Position numbers and translations under genes: made by a program | Source: Candidatus Omnitrophota bacterium | Lineage (GTDB): Bacteria > Omnitrophota > Gorgyraeia > Zapsychrales > Zapsychraceae | Assembly: GCA_016214285.1 (NCBI GenBank) | Contig: JACROV010000044.1 | Coordinates: 1 to 54,316 of the forward strand | Reading direction: 5' to 3' | DNA: 54,316 nt | In this document: in pieces, positions 41,530 to 50,587 of the stretch | Layout: each line of letters starts with the position of its first letter | How positions within the stretch are numbered: the stretch's first letter is position 1 | Notes under the pieces: model-generated | What the model was told of the DNA's origin: nothing | Databases searched by the model: none | What the model saw: only the letters and a program-made list of their open reading frames with translations

Positions 41530-41865
41530 TTAATAAGTAACAGTAATATCAAGATTAGTTGTACTATACCCCCCGAGTCCCGGGCCGCTGAGATTCGCGA
41601 TAACCGTGAACGGGATGCCGTCAAGGGTTTCGGTATAGGTGATAACATTATCCGGCGAGGCCGTCCATTGGTTGGCGTACGAAAAGGGGACCGCGCCCAA
41701 GGCGAGATATTCAGCCTGAACATGTTTGACCTCGCCGGCCGTGCGCGTGACTTGGGTCACATTCAAGCTGACGATGCTGACCGTCAGGGCCATCATAACG
41801 ATGATGATCATCAAAACGGTCACAAAAACCACGCCGCGCTCATTTTGTCTCAATTGACGCAACAT
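41530..41865 (-). CDS. PilX/PulK-like pilus assembly protein
   Basis: A 111-residue protein starting MLRQLRQNERGVVFVTVLMIIIVMMALTVSIVSLNVTQ. This opening is like PilX/GspK-type minor pilins: GxVxxTVL helix after a Gly, with no Glu at +5. The later TVIANLSGPGLGGYSTTNLDITVTY is beta-rich. The start at 41865 has GGGGAAAG upstream. It ends the exbB cluster and lies ahead of the pilus promoter. Confidence 0.65.
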   Translation of the reverse strand: MLRQLRQNERGVVFVTVLMIIIVMMALTVSIVSLNVTQVTRTAGEVKHVQAEYLALGAVPFSYANQWTASPDNVITYTETLDGIPFTVIANLSGPGLGGYSTTNLDITVTY

Positions 41866-41935
41866 AATGCTTTCCCCTATCCTTGGGACGGCGTGTCGCC
41901 TCCCCTCAGCCAGAGGCTCCCCGAGGGGAGGGGAC

Positions 41936-42274
41936 CTATGGCCGCGGGGAAGGAGCCTGCCCGGCAATATAACTTTTACATCTCGGACACATAACAACGC
42001 CGCCCTGTTTATCGCTTATAAACACGTAAGTACAATATGGACACTGTTGCACCTGCTCAACGCTGGCGGCCGCGGTCTTTTCTTTGCCCCCATGGAAATT
42101 ATAAAATAGGGTTATGCCTTTGATGAACAGTGCAACAGGATTTCGTGCCCATCGTATGCTGGAAGTGGTAGTCAAGGGCATAACCCTATTATAAAATATC
42201 CATAGCACAAAAACAACGGCTAAAAGAATGGATAAGAAAATCGCTATGGCCAAAACAATGTCGACCTGGATCAT
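41936..42274 (-). CDS. Membrane-anchored zinc-ribbon protein carrying a 30-residue MITE insert
   Basis: A 112-residue protein: one membrane helix (VDIVLAIAIFLSILLAVVFVLWIF, 4-27), then 30 residues encoded by the miniature element and its target duplication (30-59, RVMPLTTTSSIRWARNPV onward, with FYN at 27-29 repeated at 57-59). A linker and a zinc ribbon (CPYC at about 78 and CPRC at about 97) follow. Without the insert the helix would lead directly into the linker. The reading frame is intact. The ATG overlaps the TonB-like gene stop (ATGA). Function unknown; the context is ExbB/ExbD and pilus genes. Confidence 0.7.
   Translation of the reverse strand: MIQVDIVLAIAIFLSILLAVVFVLWIFYNRVMPLTTTSSIRWARNPVALFIKGITLFYNFHGGKEKTAAASVEQVQQCPYCTYVFISDKQGGVVMCPRCKSYIAGQAPSPRP
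42108..42187 (+). mobile_element. 80-bp MITE, copy 1, in frame in the zinc-ribbon gene
   Basis: AGGGTTATGCCTTTGA at the left end and AGGGTTATGCCCTTGA (complement) at the right end: 16-bp inverted repeats with one mismatch. The flanking 10 bases ATTATAAAAT (42098-42107 and 42188-42197) are perfect duplicates. It is identical in sequence to 53975-54054, in opposite orientation. Eighty plus ten bases equals 30 codons, and the frame used has no stop. Confidence 0.92.
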
Positions 42275-42783
42275 CGGAGTTCCCGAGGGAACAGCCCCAA
42301 GGGCTTATAAGGCGCTATCTCGTGATCTGCCTCTAGGGAATCGGCAACGGATCCTGTCTGCTCTTGCTTGACATCCGCCGGGATATCGAAAAGCGACTTC
42401 GTGACGATCTTTTCCCTCGTCCCAACGGATCCGGGAGAAACGGGTTGGCGGGGCGCGCCCTCAATGAACCGGCGCCCGACGCTTTGGGAATGAAAAAAAA
42501 GATCTCCGTCCCCTCTCCCTCCAGCCCCTCTCCCCCCGGGAGAGGGGCTGGAGGGGTCCTCAGAGAAAGACAAGGCTCGGTCTATCTTCTCTTTGGATTG
42601 GGAAATATCTCCAAGATCCTGCGCCTTTAAGATCGGCCCTAAAAAAATAAACGACGGTTTGAAACTCACGCGAAACAATGGCAGGGTAAATATAAAAGTG
42701 TTCAGGACAATAAGATGGATCCCCAATGAAAGAAATAATGCTTTAATGGGAAGGCCTCGCACAGAGACACACAACTGTTTCAT
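42271..42783 (-). CDS. TonB-like / energy-transducer-associated protein, unknown family
   Basis: A 170-residue protein with an N-terminal membrane anchor (IKALFLSLGIHLIVLNTFIF at about 13-32, with the SxxxH pattern seen in TonB/TolA anchors: LSLGIHL). A mostly disordered periplasmic region follows. It directly follows exbD (ATGA overlap), where TonB is often found. Unlike TonB it lacks a Pro-Glu/Pro-Lys stretch and a clear C-terminal domain. Residues SSPSPGGRGAGGRGDGD derive from a perfect 18-bp palindrome. Confidence 0.55.
   Translation of the reverse strand: MKQLCVSVRGLPIKALFLSLGIHLIVLNTFIFTLPLFRVSFKPSFIFLGPILKAQDLGDISQSKEKIDRALSFSEDPSSPSPGGRGAGGRGDGDLFFHSQSVGRRFIEGAPRQPVSPGSVGTREKIVTKSLFDIPADVKQEQTGSVADSLEADHEIAPYKPLGLFPRELR
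42517..42555. repeat. Perfect 18-bp palindrome inside the TonB-like gene
   Basis: CCCTCCAGCCCCTCTCCC (42517-42534) and its complement (42538-42555) with a three-base loop. It is translated as Ser/Pro/Gly/Arg-rich sequence. CCCTCTCCC/GGGAGAGGG palindromes are otherwise intergenic repeats in many genomes. Confidence 0.75.
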
Positions 42784-43184
42784 AGGTCCTGGTTGGTGGC
42801 TATATGGATACGTTCAATTCCCAAATTCCGGCACAGGTCCCACACGTCGACAACGCGCCCGACCGAGGCCCTGCGGTCAGATCTGATCAGCAAGGGTCTG
42901 GTCTGATGATCGGACTCCTGCAATTTCCGGCTCAACTCCTTAAGCGTGACCACTGTTCCGTTGAGGTAAATAACGTTTTCGCCGGTAATCGTCACAACGA
43001 CATTCTGGTCCTGGACCATGTCGCTGGTCACCACCTTGGGCAACTTCACATTGATACTGGACTGGAACGTGAACGATGAAGCGAACATAAAAAAGATAAG
43101 CAACAAAAAAAAACAATCGATCATCGGGGCGATATGGATCGGGCGCAAGCCGTATTCGAGTTCATTGTGTCTTTTAAATTTCAT
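42780..43184 (-). CDS. exbD: ExbD/TolR-family biopolymer transport protein
   Basis: A 134-residue protein with a cytoplasmic N-terminus, a single membrane helix holding the proton-path Asp (IHIAPMIDCFFLLLIFFMFASSF) and the periplasmic ExbD/TolR domain (INVKLPKVV, ENVIYLNGTVVTLKEL, PLLIRSDRRASVGRVVDVWDLCRNLGIERIHIAT). It overlaps exbB by 11 bases. Only one copy is present. Confidence 0.9.
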   Translation of the reverse strand: MKFKRHNELEYGLRPIHIAPMIDCFFLLLIFFMFASSFTFQSSINVKLPKVVTSDMVQDQNVVVTITGENVIYLNGTVVTLKELSRKLQESDHQTRPLLIRSDRRASVGRVVDVWDLCRNLGIERIHIATNQDL

Positions 43185-43878
43185 GCCCCGGCACCCTCTT
43201 TAAGTGGTTTGCCCCTTCTTCGAACAAAACACCGGTCTCGGCCATATGGCACATAAAATTAGCCAGCTCGGTCGCCGCCCTTTCCATTTCCAGGGTCAGT
43301 CGATTAATGCGGCTCACGCAAAAATTATACGCTACAAAAGCAGGGATGGCCACCATCAGTCCGGCCACTGTGGTGATGAGGGCCTCGCCAATTCCCCCTG
43401 CCAGGTCACCGGCGGTAACGGGATTCAAAGATGCCGCCCTCGCCTGGATCGTATGAAAGCAGGTCATCATCCCGGTCACGGTCCCCAAAAATCCCAAAAG
43501 CGGTGAAATATGCGAGATCGTCGCCAGGGCCCCCAGCCGGCTTTCCAGCTTTGGGATCTCCAGAAGACCGGCATCCTCCATACTTTCCTTGATCTCTTCC
43601 CGCGGCGCGCCGAATTTCAGGACGCCCGCCCTCAGGACCTTCGCGACGAGTGAGGGGTCGGCATCGCACAACTGGATAGCTTCTTTGATCTTGTTGTCCC
43701 TAATGAGATCGAACACCTTCGTCTTTAATTGCGATCCGTTGGTCTGGATCGTTGAAAAGTGGAACAATTTCTCAATGACGATCCCCAAGGCGAACAAAGA
43801 ACACAGCAAAATGGGGGCCATCAGCGGACCGCCCGTTTTGATGAGTTCCCACGCGTTCATTCCCCATATGCCTTCCAT
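43174..43878 (-). CDS. exbB: ExbB/TolQ/MotA-family proton channel protein
   Basis: A 234-residue protein with three membrane helices: PLMAPILLCSLFALGIVIEKL, then the pair ISHISPLLGFLGTVTGMMTCF and GEALITTVAGLMVAIPAFVAYNFC. These carry the conserved LGFLGTVTGM and ITTVAGLMVAIPA motifs. A GGAGGGGAAC site precedes the ATG. With ExbD it would form the proton-driven stator complex. Confidence 0.92.
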   Translation of the reverse strand: MEGIWGMNAWELIKTGGPLMAPILLCSLFALGIVIEKLFHFSTIQTNGSQLKTKVFDLIRDNKIKEAIQLCDADPSLVAKVLRAGVLKFGAPREEIKESMEDAGLLEIPKLESRLGALATISHISPLLGFLGTVTGMMTCFHTIQARAASLNPVTAGDLAGGIGEALITTVAGLMVAIPAFVAYNFCVSRINRLTLEMERAATELANFMCHMAETGVLFEEGANHLKRVPGHEI

Positions 43879-43898
43879 GTTCCCCTCCCCAATTCGCG

Positions 43899-46367
43899 TT
43901 ATAGCTTGTGAAAAATATGTTCGTTGATCCAGTCCAACCGCTCCTGGGCGAATTTCAATTCTACGGTCTTATACTGGATGATCTTTTGATAGACCGTCTG
44001 CGCGTCATCCCATTTTTCACCGCCCTCAAAAATGCGCGCCGCCCTTAAATATGCCTTGACGATCCAGGCCGTTTCCTGTGGATATAAATACGCCAGTTTC
44101 AGATATTCTTCAACGGCTTTATCCGGTTGATTGGAGAGTTCGCAGAGATCGCCGATGGCAAATTGCAGCTCGACCTCCTTGACTTCTCCAAATCCCTTGG
44201 GCGCGCTTAAGGCGCTCTGGTAGGCCTCAATGGCTTTCGCATGGTCCTGATTCTTCCGGTAGACCTCGGCCATCTTGAGGAAAGCGTCGCGCCTGAATTC
44301 CGGCGAGGTCCTGATGATCTCCTGATAAGTTTCCAAAGCGGATGTCGGGTCAAGCTCCCGGGAAAGGATATCGGCGATGGCCAGGCGGGCCTTGGCATAT
44401 AATTCTCCATCGCTGCGGTTATTCACCCGTTTGTACGCCCCAATGGCCTGATCATATTGCCCCTTGGCCTGGTAGGCCTGCCCCAGCTCGTATAAGACCA
44501 AACCAAATTTGGGACTCCCGGGAAATCCTTCAATAAATTTCTGATAATAAACAATGGCCGTGTCGTAATCGGCTGATTCGAGATAATGGTCCCCCAGCCA
44601 AACAATCGCTTCCTGGGCGAACACCGTCTGCGGATACGCGGCGATGAGGCTGCTAAACCGTTGAACGGCCTCTTGAATATTACCGGTTTTATAGTAACAT
44701 TTGGCTATGCTCATCTCAACGTTTTTTATCATCGTCGTTTCATTCGGATAATCTTTGATAATGACCTGAAAGGTCTTTAACGCGTTCGCGTGATCCTGCA
44801 GGTTAAAATAGGACATCCCCAGGATATAGTGGGCCTCGGCCGTGAATGGATTTTCTTTGGTAGCGGCGCCGATAAATTGGGTGATCTGGTCCCGGGCGGC
44901 GCTCCAATCGCCCTTTTTAAAATACGCGAGCGCCAGATAATAATCGACATCGGTCAAATATTTGCTTTTGGGGAAATTGGTCTTTAGGCTGCGCAGCGAT
45001 AACGTGGCGGCGTCGATCTTTTCGTTCTTCAATAACGCGATGCCCTGGCGGTACTGGACATAATCCGTGTAAGGGCTCTCCGGATAATCCCGGAGAATTT
45101 CATCATATACTTCCACCGCTTTCTCAAGCTGCCCGATGTCCTGATAAGCGTCGCCAATCTGGGTCAGGGCGCTGATCTTCACGGTCTTGTTGGCCGTCGT
45201 ATTCTTGATAAGCTCAAAATCTTTGATCGATTCATCAATATTGCCTCTTTTAAGATGCGACCAGGCCAGTCCGAAATAGGCCTTTTCCAGGATATCGACA
45301 TTGTCTTTCTGCGCGGTGAACTGGTTGATGATCCCCTGATAGGAATCGATGGCGTTGCCGTAATCTTCCCGCAAATAATAAATATTCGCCTGGCCCAGAT
45401 AAGCGTCGCTTAGTTTTTTGCTGGCAGGAAATTTTTCAATGAGCTCGGCATAGGATTCAAGCGCCTCCGGGTATTCCCCAATTTCAGAGTACAGGTTTGC
45501 CCTGCCGAGGAGAACGTCATCGGAAAGGATCGCTTGCTCGCGGGCGTAAGAGTAGGCCTGGTCGAAATACTGCTGGGCCAGTTTGAATTTTTCCAGTTTC
45601 AGATAACTCCATCCGAGGCTCACCCTGGCCATAAGCGTCAATTTATGATCAAAGGCGAGTTCTTCCGCCTTGGCGTAATAGGTCACCGCCGTCAAAAAAT
45701 CTTCCAGATAATACGCGGACTCGCCCATGTAAAAATAGGCCTCGGCCTGATGGGTCGACTGCGGATAGCGCCCGATATAATCCTTGAAATACCCGGCGCT
45801 GTCTTTATATTGCTGCCGCTGGAACGCGATTTCGCCGATCTTGAAATGGGCCTCTTCCGCCAGCTGATGCGCCGGAAATTTCTGAATGAGCTCCACAAAT
45901 ACTTTTTGCGCTTTCTCCATCTGGTTTTGCTCAAAATAGACCCAGCCAAGCGAATAATACGCTTGCGGTGTATAAATGGAATCCACGTACAGCTTGATCA
46001 ATTGACTATATTGCTCCTCGGCCTGGGCGTAATCGCCGCCTTTAAGGTACGTTTCTCCCAGCCAGAATAACGTGGCATCCTTGAACGCGGATTCCTTGAG
46101 CAGGTCATGAAAAATATTGTAAGCTTTGAGATATTGTCCCTTGAAGAAATAGCATTGACCTAAAAGGAGATTGGATTCCACGCGCCGGTCGGTTTGGGGG
46201 AACTGTTCCTGGAGCTGCTGGATATAGCGCATGGCGACGTCGTAAAAACCGTCTTCGAAGGCTTTTTGCGCGACGAGGAAAAGCTCTTTTTCACCAGGCT
46301 GGGCAAAGCCTGGAGCTGCCATCGCGGATAAAAAAATACCAAAGAAAATAACGACAAAAATACGCAT
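43899..46367 (-). CDS. Large periplasmic TPR-repeat protein
   Basis: An 822-residue exported protein: signal peptide MRIFVVIFFGIFLSAMAAPGFAQ, then TPR units over essentially the whole length (for example AMRYIQQLQEQFPQTDRR, AEEQYSQLIKLYVDS, ALESYAELIEKFPASKKL, AIEAYQSALSAPKG). The repeat style resembles YbgF/CpoB and BamD. It directly precedes exbB, so it is a likely partner of the ExbB/ExbD complex, possibly an envelope scaffold. ATG 46367 is chosen because it gives a proper signal peptide. Confidence 0.8.
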   Translation of the reverse strand: MRIFVVIFFGIFLSAMAAPGFAQPGEKELFLVAQKAFEDGFYDVAMRYIQQLQEQFPQTDRRVESNLLLGQCYFFKGQYLKAYNIFHDLLKESAFKDATLFWLGETYLKGGDYAQAEEQYSQLIKLYVDSIYTPQAYYSLGWVYFEQNQMEKAQKVFVELIQKFPAHQLAEEAHFKIGEIAFQRQQYKDSAGYFKDYIGRYPQSTHQAEAYFYMGESAYYLEDFLTAVTYYAKAEELAFDHKLTLMARVSLGWSYLKLEKFKLAQQYFDQAYSYAREQAILSDDVLLGRANLYSEIGEYPEALESYAELIEKFPASKKLSDAYLGQANIYYLREDYGNAIDSYQGIINQFTAQKDNVDILEKAYFGLAWSHLKRGNIDESIKDFELIKNTTANKTVKISALTQIGDAYQDIGQLEKAVEVYDEILRDYPESPYTDYVQYRQGIALLKNEKIDAATLSLRSLKTNFPKSKYLTDVDYYLALAYFKKGDWSAARDQITQFIGAATKENPFTAEAHYILGMSYFNLQDHANALKTFQVIIKDYPNETTMIKNVEMSIAKCYYKTGNIQEAVQRFSSLIAAYPQTVFAQEAIVWLGDHYLESADYDTAIVYYQKFIEGFPGSPKFGLVLYELGQAYQAKGQYDQAIGAYKRVNNRSDGELYAKARLAIADILSRELDPTSALETYQEIIRTSPEFRRDAFLKMAEVYRKNQDHAKAIEAYQSALSAPKGFGEVKEVELQFAIGDLCELSNQPDKAVEEYLKLAYLYPQETAWIVKAYLRAARIFEGGEKWDDAQTVYQKIIQYKTVELKFAQERLDWINEHIFHKL

Positions 46368-46387
46368 ATGGGTGACAGGATAAGCAC

Positions 46388-46506
46388 GAAATCCGAAGCA
46401 CGAAGCACGAAACAAATTCAAAATCTTAAATTCAAATAGTGAATTGTTTAGAATTTCAGGTGTTTTGAATTTTGTATTTGTTTCGGATTTCGTATTTCGT
46501 GCTTCG
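46388..46506. repeat. Inverted CGAAATCCGAAGCACGAA quasi-repeat
   Basis: The gap between uvrA and the TPR gene has CGAAATCCGAAGCACGAAGC (46388) answered by an inverted run GTTTCGGATTTCGTATTTCG near 46480, around an AT-rich middle with GTTTTGAATTTTG. It resembles 16937-16992. No gene is visible. Confidence 0.5.
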
Positions 46507-46555
46507 AATTTTAAAAATCCCGGATAATGTTCAATTAATCGGCATTATAACAGGT

Positions 46556-49345
46556 TTATTTAAGATATTCTTTCAAATATCTTGCCGTATACGATCCCCT
46601 GTGCCGGATGAGTTCCCCGGGGGCCCCGCCAAAAACCAGAGTCCCGCCTTTATCCCCGCCTTCCGGTCCAAGGTCAATGATGTAATCGGCGTTCTTGATG
46701 ACTTCCATGTTATGCTCGATGACCAGAACGGTGTTGCCCTTTTCCACCAACCGCTGCAGAACCTGCAAAAGCTTATCCACATCGGCGAAGTGCAATCCCG
46801 TGGTCGGTTCATCCAGAATATAAAACGTGTTCCCCGTCGCGACCTTGCATAATTCACTGGCCAGCTTGACCCGCTGCGCCTCTCCGCCGGAAAGTGTCGT
46901 GGCGGACTGCCCCAACCGCACGTAACCGAGGCCGACATCGTTGAGCGTTTGCAGGGTTTTCTGTATCCGGGGAATATTTTCAAACAACTTCATGCTCTCT
47001 TCCACGGACAGGTTCAAGACGTCCGCGATATTTTTTCCTTTGAATTCAATGGCCAGCGTCTGTTCCGTGAACCGCTTGCCCTGGCAGGTTTCACACGTCA
47101 CGTACACATCAGGCAAGAAATGCATCTCGATCTTTAAAATGCCGTCTCCCTGACAGGCCTCGCAACGGCCGCCTTTGACGTTAAAACTAAACCGCCCGGA
47201 TTTATATCCGCGGATCTTCGCCTCGGGCAAACGGCTGAAGATGTCCCGGATATGACTGAACATTCCCGTATAAGTGGCCGGATTCGACCGCGGCGTTCGG
47301 CCGATCGGCGATTGGTCCACAACGATCACCTTGTCGATATGCTCTGTTCCCTCGATCCGCTTGTGTTTCCCCGGTTTCTCCCGGGCGCGATAAATTTTCT
47401 GGGCAAGGGCGTTGAATAAAACATCATTGACCAGCGTGGATTTACCGGACCCGGAAACGCCGGTCACGCAGACAAATCTTCCCAACGGAATGCGCACGTC
47501 GATATTCTTAAGATTGTTTTCCTGCGCCCCCACAACTTTCAGATATTTCGCCCCTTCCAAGCTGCGCCGGCGCGAAGGCGCGTGGATATGAAAACGCCCG
47601 CTTAGATATTGTCCCGTAAGAGATTTCGCGGATTTCAGCAATCCCGTCACAGTCCCCGCGTAAATAACCTCACCGCCGTGTTCCCCCGCCCCCGGCCCGA
47701 GGTCGATAATATAATCGGCGCTGCGGATGGTCGCCTCATCGTGTTCAACGACGATCAAGGTATTCCCGATATCCCGCAAAGCCTGCAAGGTCGATAAAAG
47801 CCGTTCGTTGTCCCGCTGATGAAGTCCGATGCTTGGTTCATCCAGAATGTAAACGACTCCCACCAGCCCTGAGCCGACCTGGGTGGCCAGCCTGATCCGC
47901 TCGGCCTCTCCTCCTGAAAGCGTGGAACTTTTGCGGTCGAGCGTCAGATATTCCAATCCGACATCGATACAAAAATCCAGCCGCCGCCGGATTTCCTTCA
48001 AGATCGCCTCGCTGATCAAAAATTCTTCCTTCGCGAGTTTCAAGGAAGAAAAAAATACTTTCGCCTGCGTGATGGACAATGCCGTTGCCTGGGCGATATT
48101 CTGCCCGTCGATCTTTACAGCCAGGGATTCGTCCTTGAGCCGCGCGCCCTTGCAGGCCGGACACGGCAAAACCGACATGTAACGGGAAATTTCATCTTTG
48201 AGCCAATCGCTGCCGGTTTCGCGGAACATCCGCTCAAGATACCGGACAACACCTTCATAAGGTTTGCCCCAGATCTCGTCGTTCGAACCATAAAATATGA
48301 TATCTCTCATTTTCTTTGCCAGTTGCGCGAAGGGCTCGTAAGCATCGATGCGGTGGCGCGCGGCAAATTCGCGCATGACGGCACGGTAATACATAAGATA
48401 GCCCCGGCGCCCTTTTTGCGCCGGAGCGATCGCGTTGACCCACGGTTTGATCTGGTCCGGCACGAGAAGTTCCACATCGATCTCCATGCGCGTTCCCAAT
48501 CCGTTGCAGGTCGGACACGCTCCATACGGCGAATTAAAAGAAAAATTGCGCGGCTCAATCTCGGGGATGCTGATCCCGCAATCGATGCACGCGTAATTTT
48601 CACTGAATATTCTCTCGGGGTGTTTGTCCTGGAATTCCACGATCAAAAGGCCCTGGCCGATCCCAAGGGCGGTTTCCACGGAATCGGTCAGCCGTTTCTT
48701 GATATCCGCCCGGACGCTCAAGCGGTCGATCACGACTTCAATATTGTGCGCCTTATATTTATCCAGCTTGATCGGATCCTCAACGCCGTAGATCTTCCCA
48801 TCAACACGCAATCGCGCGAATCCCGCCTTCGCCACCTTAGCGCCCATATCGCGGTATTCGCCTTTGCGCCCGCGGATCAGTGGAGCTAAAAGTGTAATGG
48901 ACGTCGCTTCTTCAAGACCCATGATCTGCCCGACGATCTCGGGGGCCGTCTGGCGCTCGATGGGCTTGTCGCATTTATAACAGTACGGGGTGCCCGCGCG
49001 GGCGAAAAGAAGCCGCAGGTAATCGTAAATTTCCGTTTGGGTGGCAACGGTGGAACGCGGATTACGGCTGGTCGTCTTTTGTTCGATAGAAATCGTTGGA
49101 GAAAGTCCGGAGATATGCTCGACGTCGGGTTTCTGGAGCTGCTCGAGGAACTGCCGGGCGTAGGCCGAAAGGCTCTCGACATAACGACGCTGGCCCTCGG
49201 CATAGATCGTGTCAAAGGCCAAAGAAGATTTCCCGGAACCGCTTAATCCTGTGACCACGATAAACTTGTTGCGGGGGATCTTCAGGTCGATGTTCTTGAG
49301 ATTGTGCTCTTTGGCGCCGCGGATGATAATGTAATCTGAATTCAT
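46556..49345 (-). CDS. uvrA: Excinuclease ABC subunit A
   Basis: UvrA is the damage-sensing ATPase of nucleotide excision repair. The 929-residue protein has two ABC modules (Walker [10 protein letters not shown] near residue 32 and GVSGSGKST near 630), two signature sequences ([28 protein letters not shown]), and the zinc modules CYKC, CIDCG...CPTCNGLG and [17 protein letters not shown] 49345 ([21 protein letters not shown]) is the family start; the longer frame runs into hairpins. uvrB and uvrC are not in the window. Note that the mfd here lacks the domain that recruits UvrA. Confidence 0.97.
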   Translation of the reverse strand: MNSDYIIIRGAKEHNLKNIDLKIPRNKFIVVTGLSGSGKSSLAFDTIYAEGQRRYVESLSAYARQFLEQLQKPDVEHISGLSPTISIEQKTTSRNPRSTVATQTEIYDYLRLLFARAGTPYCYKCDKPIERQTAPEIVGQIMGLEEATSITLLAPLIRGRKGEYRDMGAKVAKAGFARLRVDGKIYGVEDPIKLDKYKAHNIEVVIDRLSVRADIKKRLTDSVETALGIGQGLLIVEFQDKHPERIFSENYACIDCGISIPEIEPRNFSFNSPYGACPTCNGLGTRMEIDVELLVPDQIKPWVNAIAPAQKGRRGYLMYYRAVMREFAARHRIDAYEPFAQLAKKMRDIIFYGSNDEIWGKPYEGVVRYLERMFRETGSDWLKDEISRYMSVLPCPACKGARLKDESLAVKIDGQNIAQATALSITQAKVFFSSLKLAKEEFLISEAILKEIRRRLDFCIDVGLEYLTLDRKSSTLSGGEAERIRLATQVGSGLVGVVYILDEPSIGLHQRDNERLLSTLQALRDIGNTLIVVEHDEATIRSADYIIDLGPGAGEHGGEVIYAGTVTGLLKSAKSLTGQYLSGRFHIHAPSRRRSLEGAKYLKVVGAQENNLKNIDVRIPLGRFVCVTGVSGSGKSTLVNDVLFNALAQKIYRAREKPGKHKRIEGTEHIDKVIVVDQSPIGRTPRSNPATYTGMFSHIRDIFSRLPEAKIRGYKSGRFSFNVKGGRCEACQGDGILKIEMHFLPDVYVTCETCQGKRFTEQTLAIEFKGKNIADVLNLSVEESMKLFENIPRIQKTLQTLNDVGLGYVRLGQSATTLSGGEAQRVKLASELCKVATGNTFYILDEPTTGLHFADVDKLLQVLQRLVEKGNTVLVIEHNMEVIKNADYIIDLGPEGGDKGGTLVFGGAPGELIRHRGSYTARYLKEYLK

Positions 49346-49397
49346 AGGATGGAATAAAGTAACCCTTCGCCATTTTTCGATATAAACGGAAATGGCG

Positions 49398-49445
49398 AAA
49401 AACCAAAATCGCCATGCCCCGAGGATGTCTTCCCGAGACATGGCG
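49398..49445 (-). terminator. Probable terminator after the small basic protein gene
   Basis: On the minus strand CGCCATG (49439-49445) ... CATGGCG (49410-49416), followed by ATTTTGGTTTTT. It starts about 20 bases after the stop of the 83-residue gene. A second hairpin, TTCGCCATTT/AAATGGCGAA, lies at 49361-49400 ahead of uvrA. Confidence 0.6.
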
Positions 49446-49465
49446 ACGCTGGAGAAAACGTTACG

Positions 49466-49717
49466 CTATTTTCTTTTTGCCGCTTTTTTCTTTTTGCCTC
49501 CACGGACCATCTTGGCGCAAGAAATGTCACCGTGCTTGTCGATGAAGTAGAGGTATCCCCCCACCTTCTTGATGCCGACCTTGGCGACCTTCTTTGTCTG
49601 CCCGCCTTTTTTGCTGCCGCGGGCCATCTTCGCGCAGGACACGTCACCGTGCTTGTCCACAAAATAGAGGTATCCTTTTTCCTTCTTGACGCCTACTTTC
49701 GCTACTTTCTGAGCCAT
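49466..49717 (-). CDS. Small basic protein of two tandem repeats, unknown function
   Basis: An 83-residue lysine-rich protein composed of two near-identical units (residues 4-42 and 43-83). Each reads KVAKVG(V/I)KK, then GYLYF(V/I)DKHGD(V/I)SCAKM, then RG(S/G)KK. Each unit has one Cys, a YLYF strand and an invariant DKHGD. Basic tails suggest nucleic-acid or ribosome binding, which is inference. An ideal AAGGAGGTGA site and a terminator suggest a strongly expressed monocistronic gene. I do not recognise a named family. Confidence 0.8.
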   Translation of the reverse strand: MAQKVAKVGVKKEKGYLYFVDKHGDVSCAKMARGSKKGGQTKKVAKVGIKKVGGYLYFIDKHGDISCAKMVRGGKKKKAAKRK

Positions 49718-49759
49718 TGACTCACCTCCTTATTATTGAACTACGGTTTAATTAGGGGT

Positions 49760-50587
49760 TTAAGTCCCTATACCTGTCCCCTGACAGAATTGTTTCAAAG
49801 TCTGCATGCCGGAGAGGACCGCCAGATAACTTGTCTTGGGGTTTTCCGGAGAGACCACATTGTCGGTACGCGTCACGATGCGTCCAAAATCGCCGATAAT
49901 TTCCACTTCGTGCGAATTGTTTTTGTATTCCGGCGAAGTCATGATGCAAACGGTGATCTTGTCTTTCGCCTGCGAAGCAAGCGCGAGCGTGGCCGCTACG
50001 TTGATATTTTGCGGAAAGAATCTTACCGCGGAGGCCACGTTTCCTTTAAAAAGAATCGTTTCTTTTTTGATGGCGGCAAGATCGACCCCTTTTTTGATAA
50101 GATAGGAATTATTGGCAAATCCGTTCAATGGTTTTCTGGTCGTGAGATTGATCCCGCGGATACGCGCGAGGCTGGCGGATTTGACGGCGTCAATACCGGC
50201 GATGGCGCCGGAGGGGATCAGCAGATGACAGCCGCGCTTGCGGGCCAGATCAAAAAGGTCTTGGGCATCAAGAAGTTTTCCAACGCTCATCGCGATGACA
50301 TTTCGTTTCTGCAGGAGAGCCCCCCGGACGATTTCTCTGGTACTACTGGCGTTGACGGCTTCGATCATCAGGTCACAACTTTTCAAAAGCGCTTGTAACG
50401 AACTCTTTCCTATCGGACCAGCGGAAAATTCTCGTCGTAACCTCTCAACCCTTCCATATTCAATATCATATAGACCCGTCAATTGGCAATCTTTTTTTAA
50501 TTCTTTTAGAATATAGCGCGCGATCCCTCCGCCGATGGCACCGCAGCCTACAATACCGATTTTCAATCTGCGTTTTCGATAAGACAT
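49760..50587 (-). CDS. nadX: L-aspartate dehydrogenase-like protein (NadX)
   Basis: A 275-residue oxidoreductase with an N-terminal Rossmann motif (IGIVGCGAIGGGIARYI) and the aspartate dehydrogenase pattern: IEAVNASSTREIV, LLIPSGAIAGIDAVKSA, NINVAATLALA and the C-terminal SPENPKTSYLAVLS. NadX supplies iminoaspartate for NAD synthesis. nadA and nadC are not adjacent. ATG 50587 overlaps the panC stop (TGATG); the operon dapL-folK-panC-nadX is tightly coupled. Confidence 0.85.
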   Translation of the reverse strand: MSYRKRRLKIGIVGCGAIGGGIARYILKELKKDCQLTGLYDIEYGRVERLRREFSAGPIGKSSLQALLKSCDLMIEAVNASSTREIVRGALLQKRNVIAMSVGKLLDAQDLFDLARKRGCHLLIPSGAIAGIDAVKSASLARIRGINLTTRKPLNGFANNSYLIKKGVDLAAIKKETILFKGNVASAVRFFPQNINVAATLALASQAKDKITVCIMTSPEYKNNSHEVEIIGDFGRIVTRTDNVVSPENPKTSYLAVLSGMQTLKQFCQGTGIGT

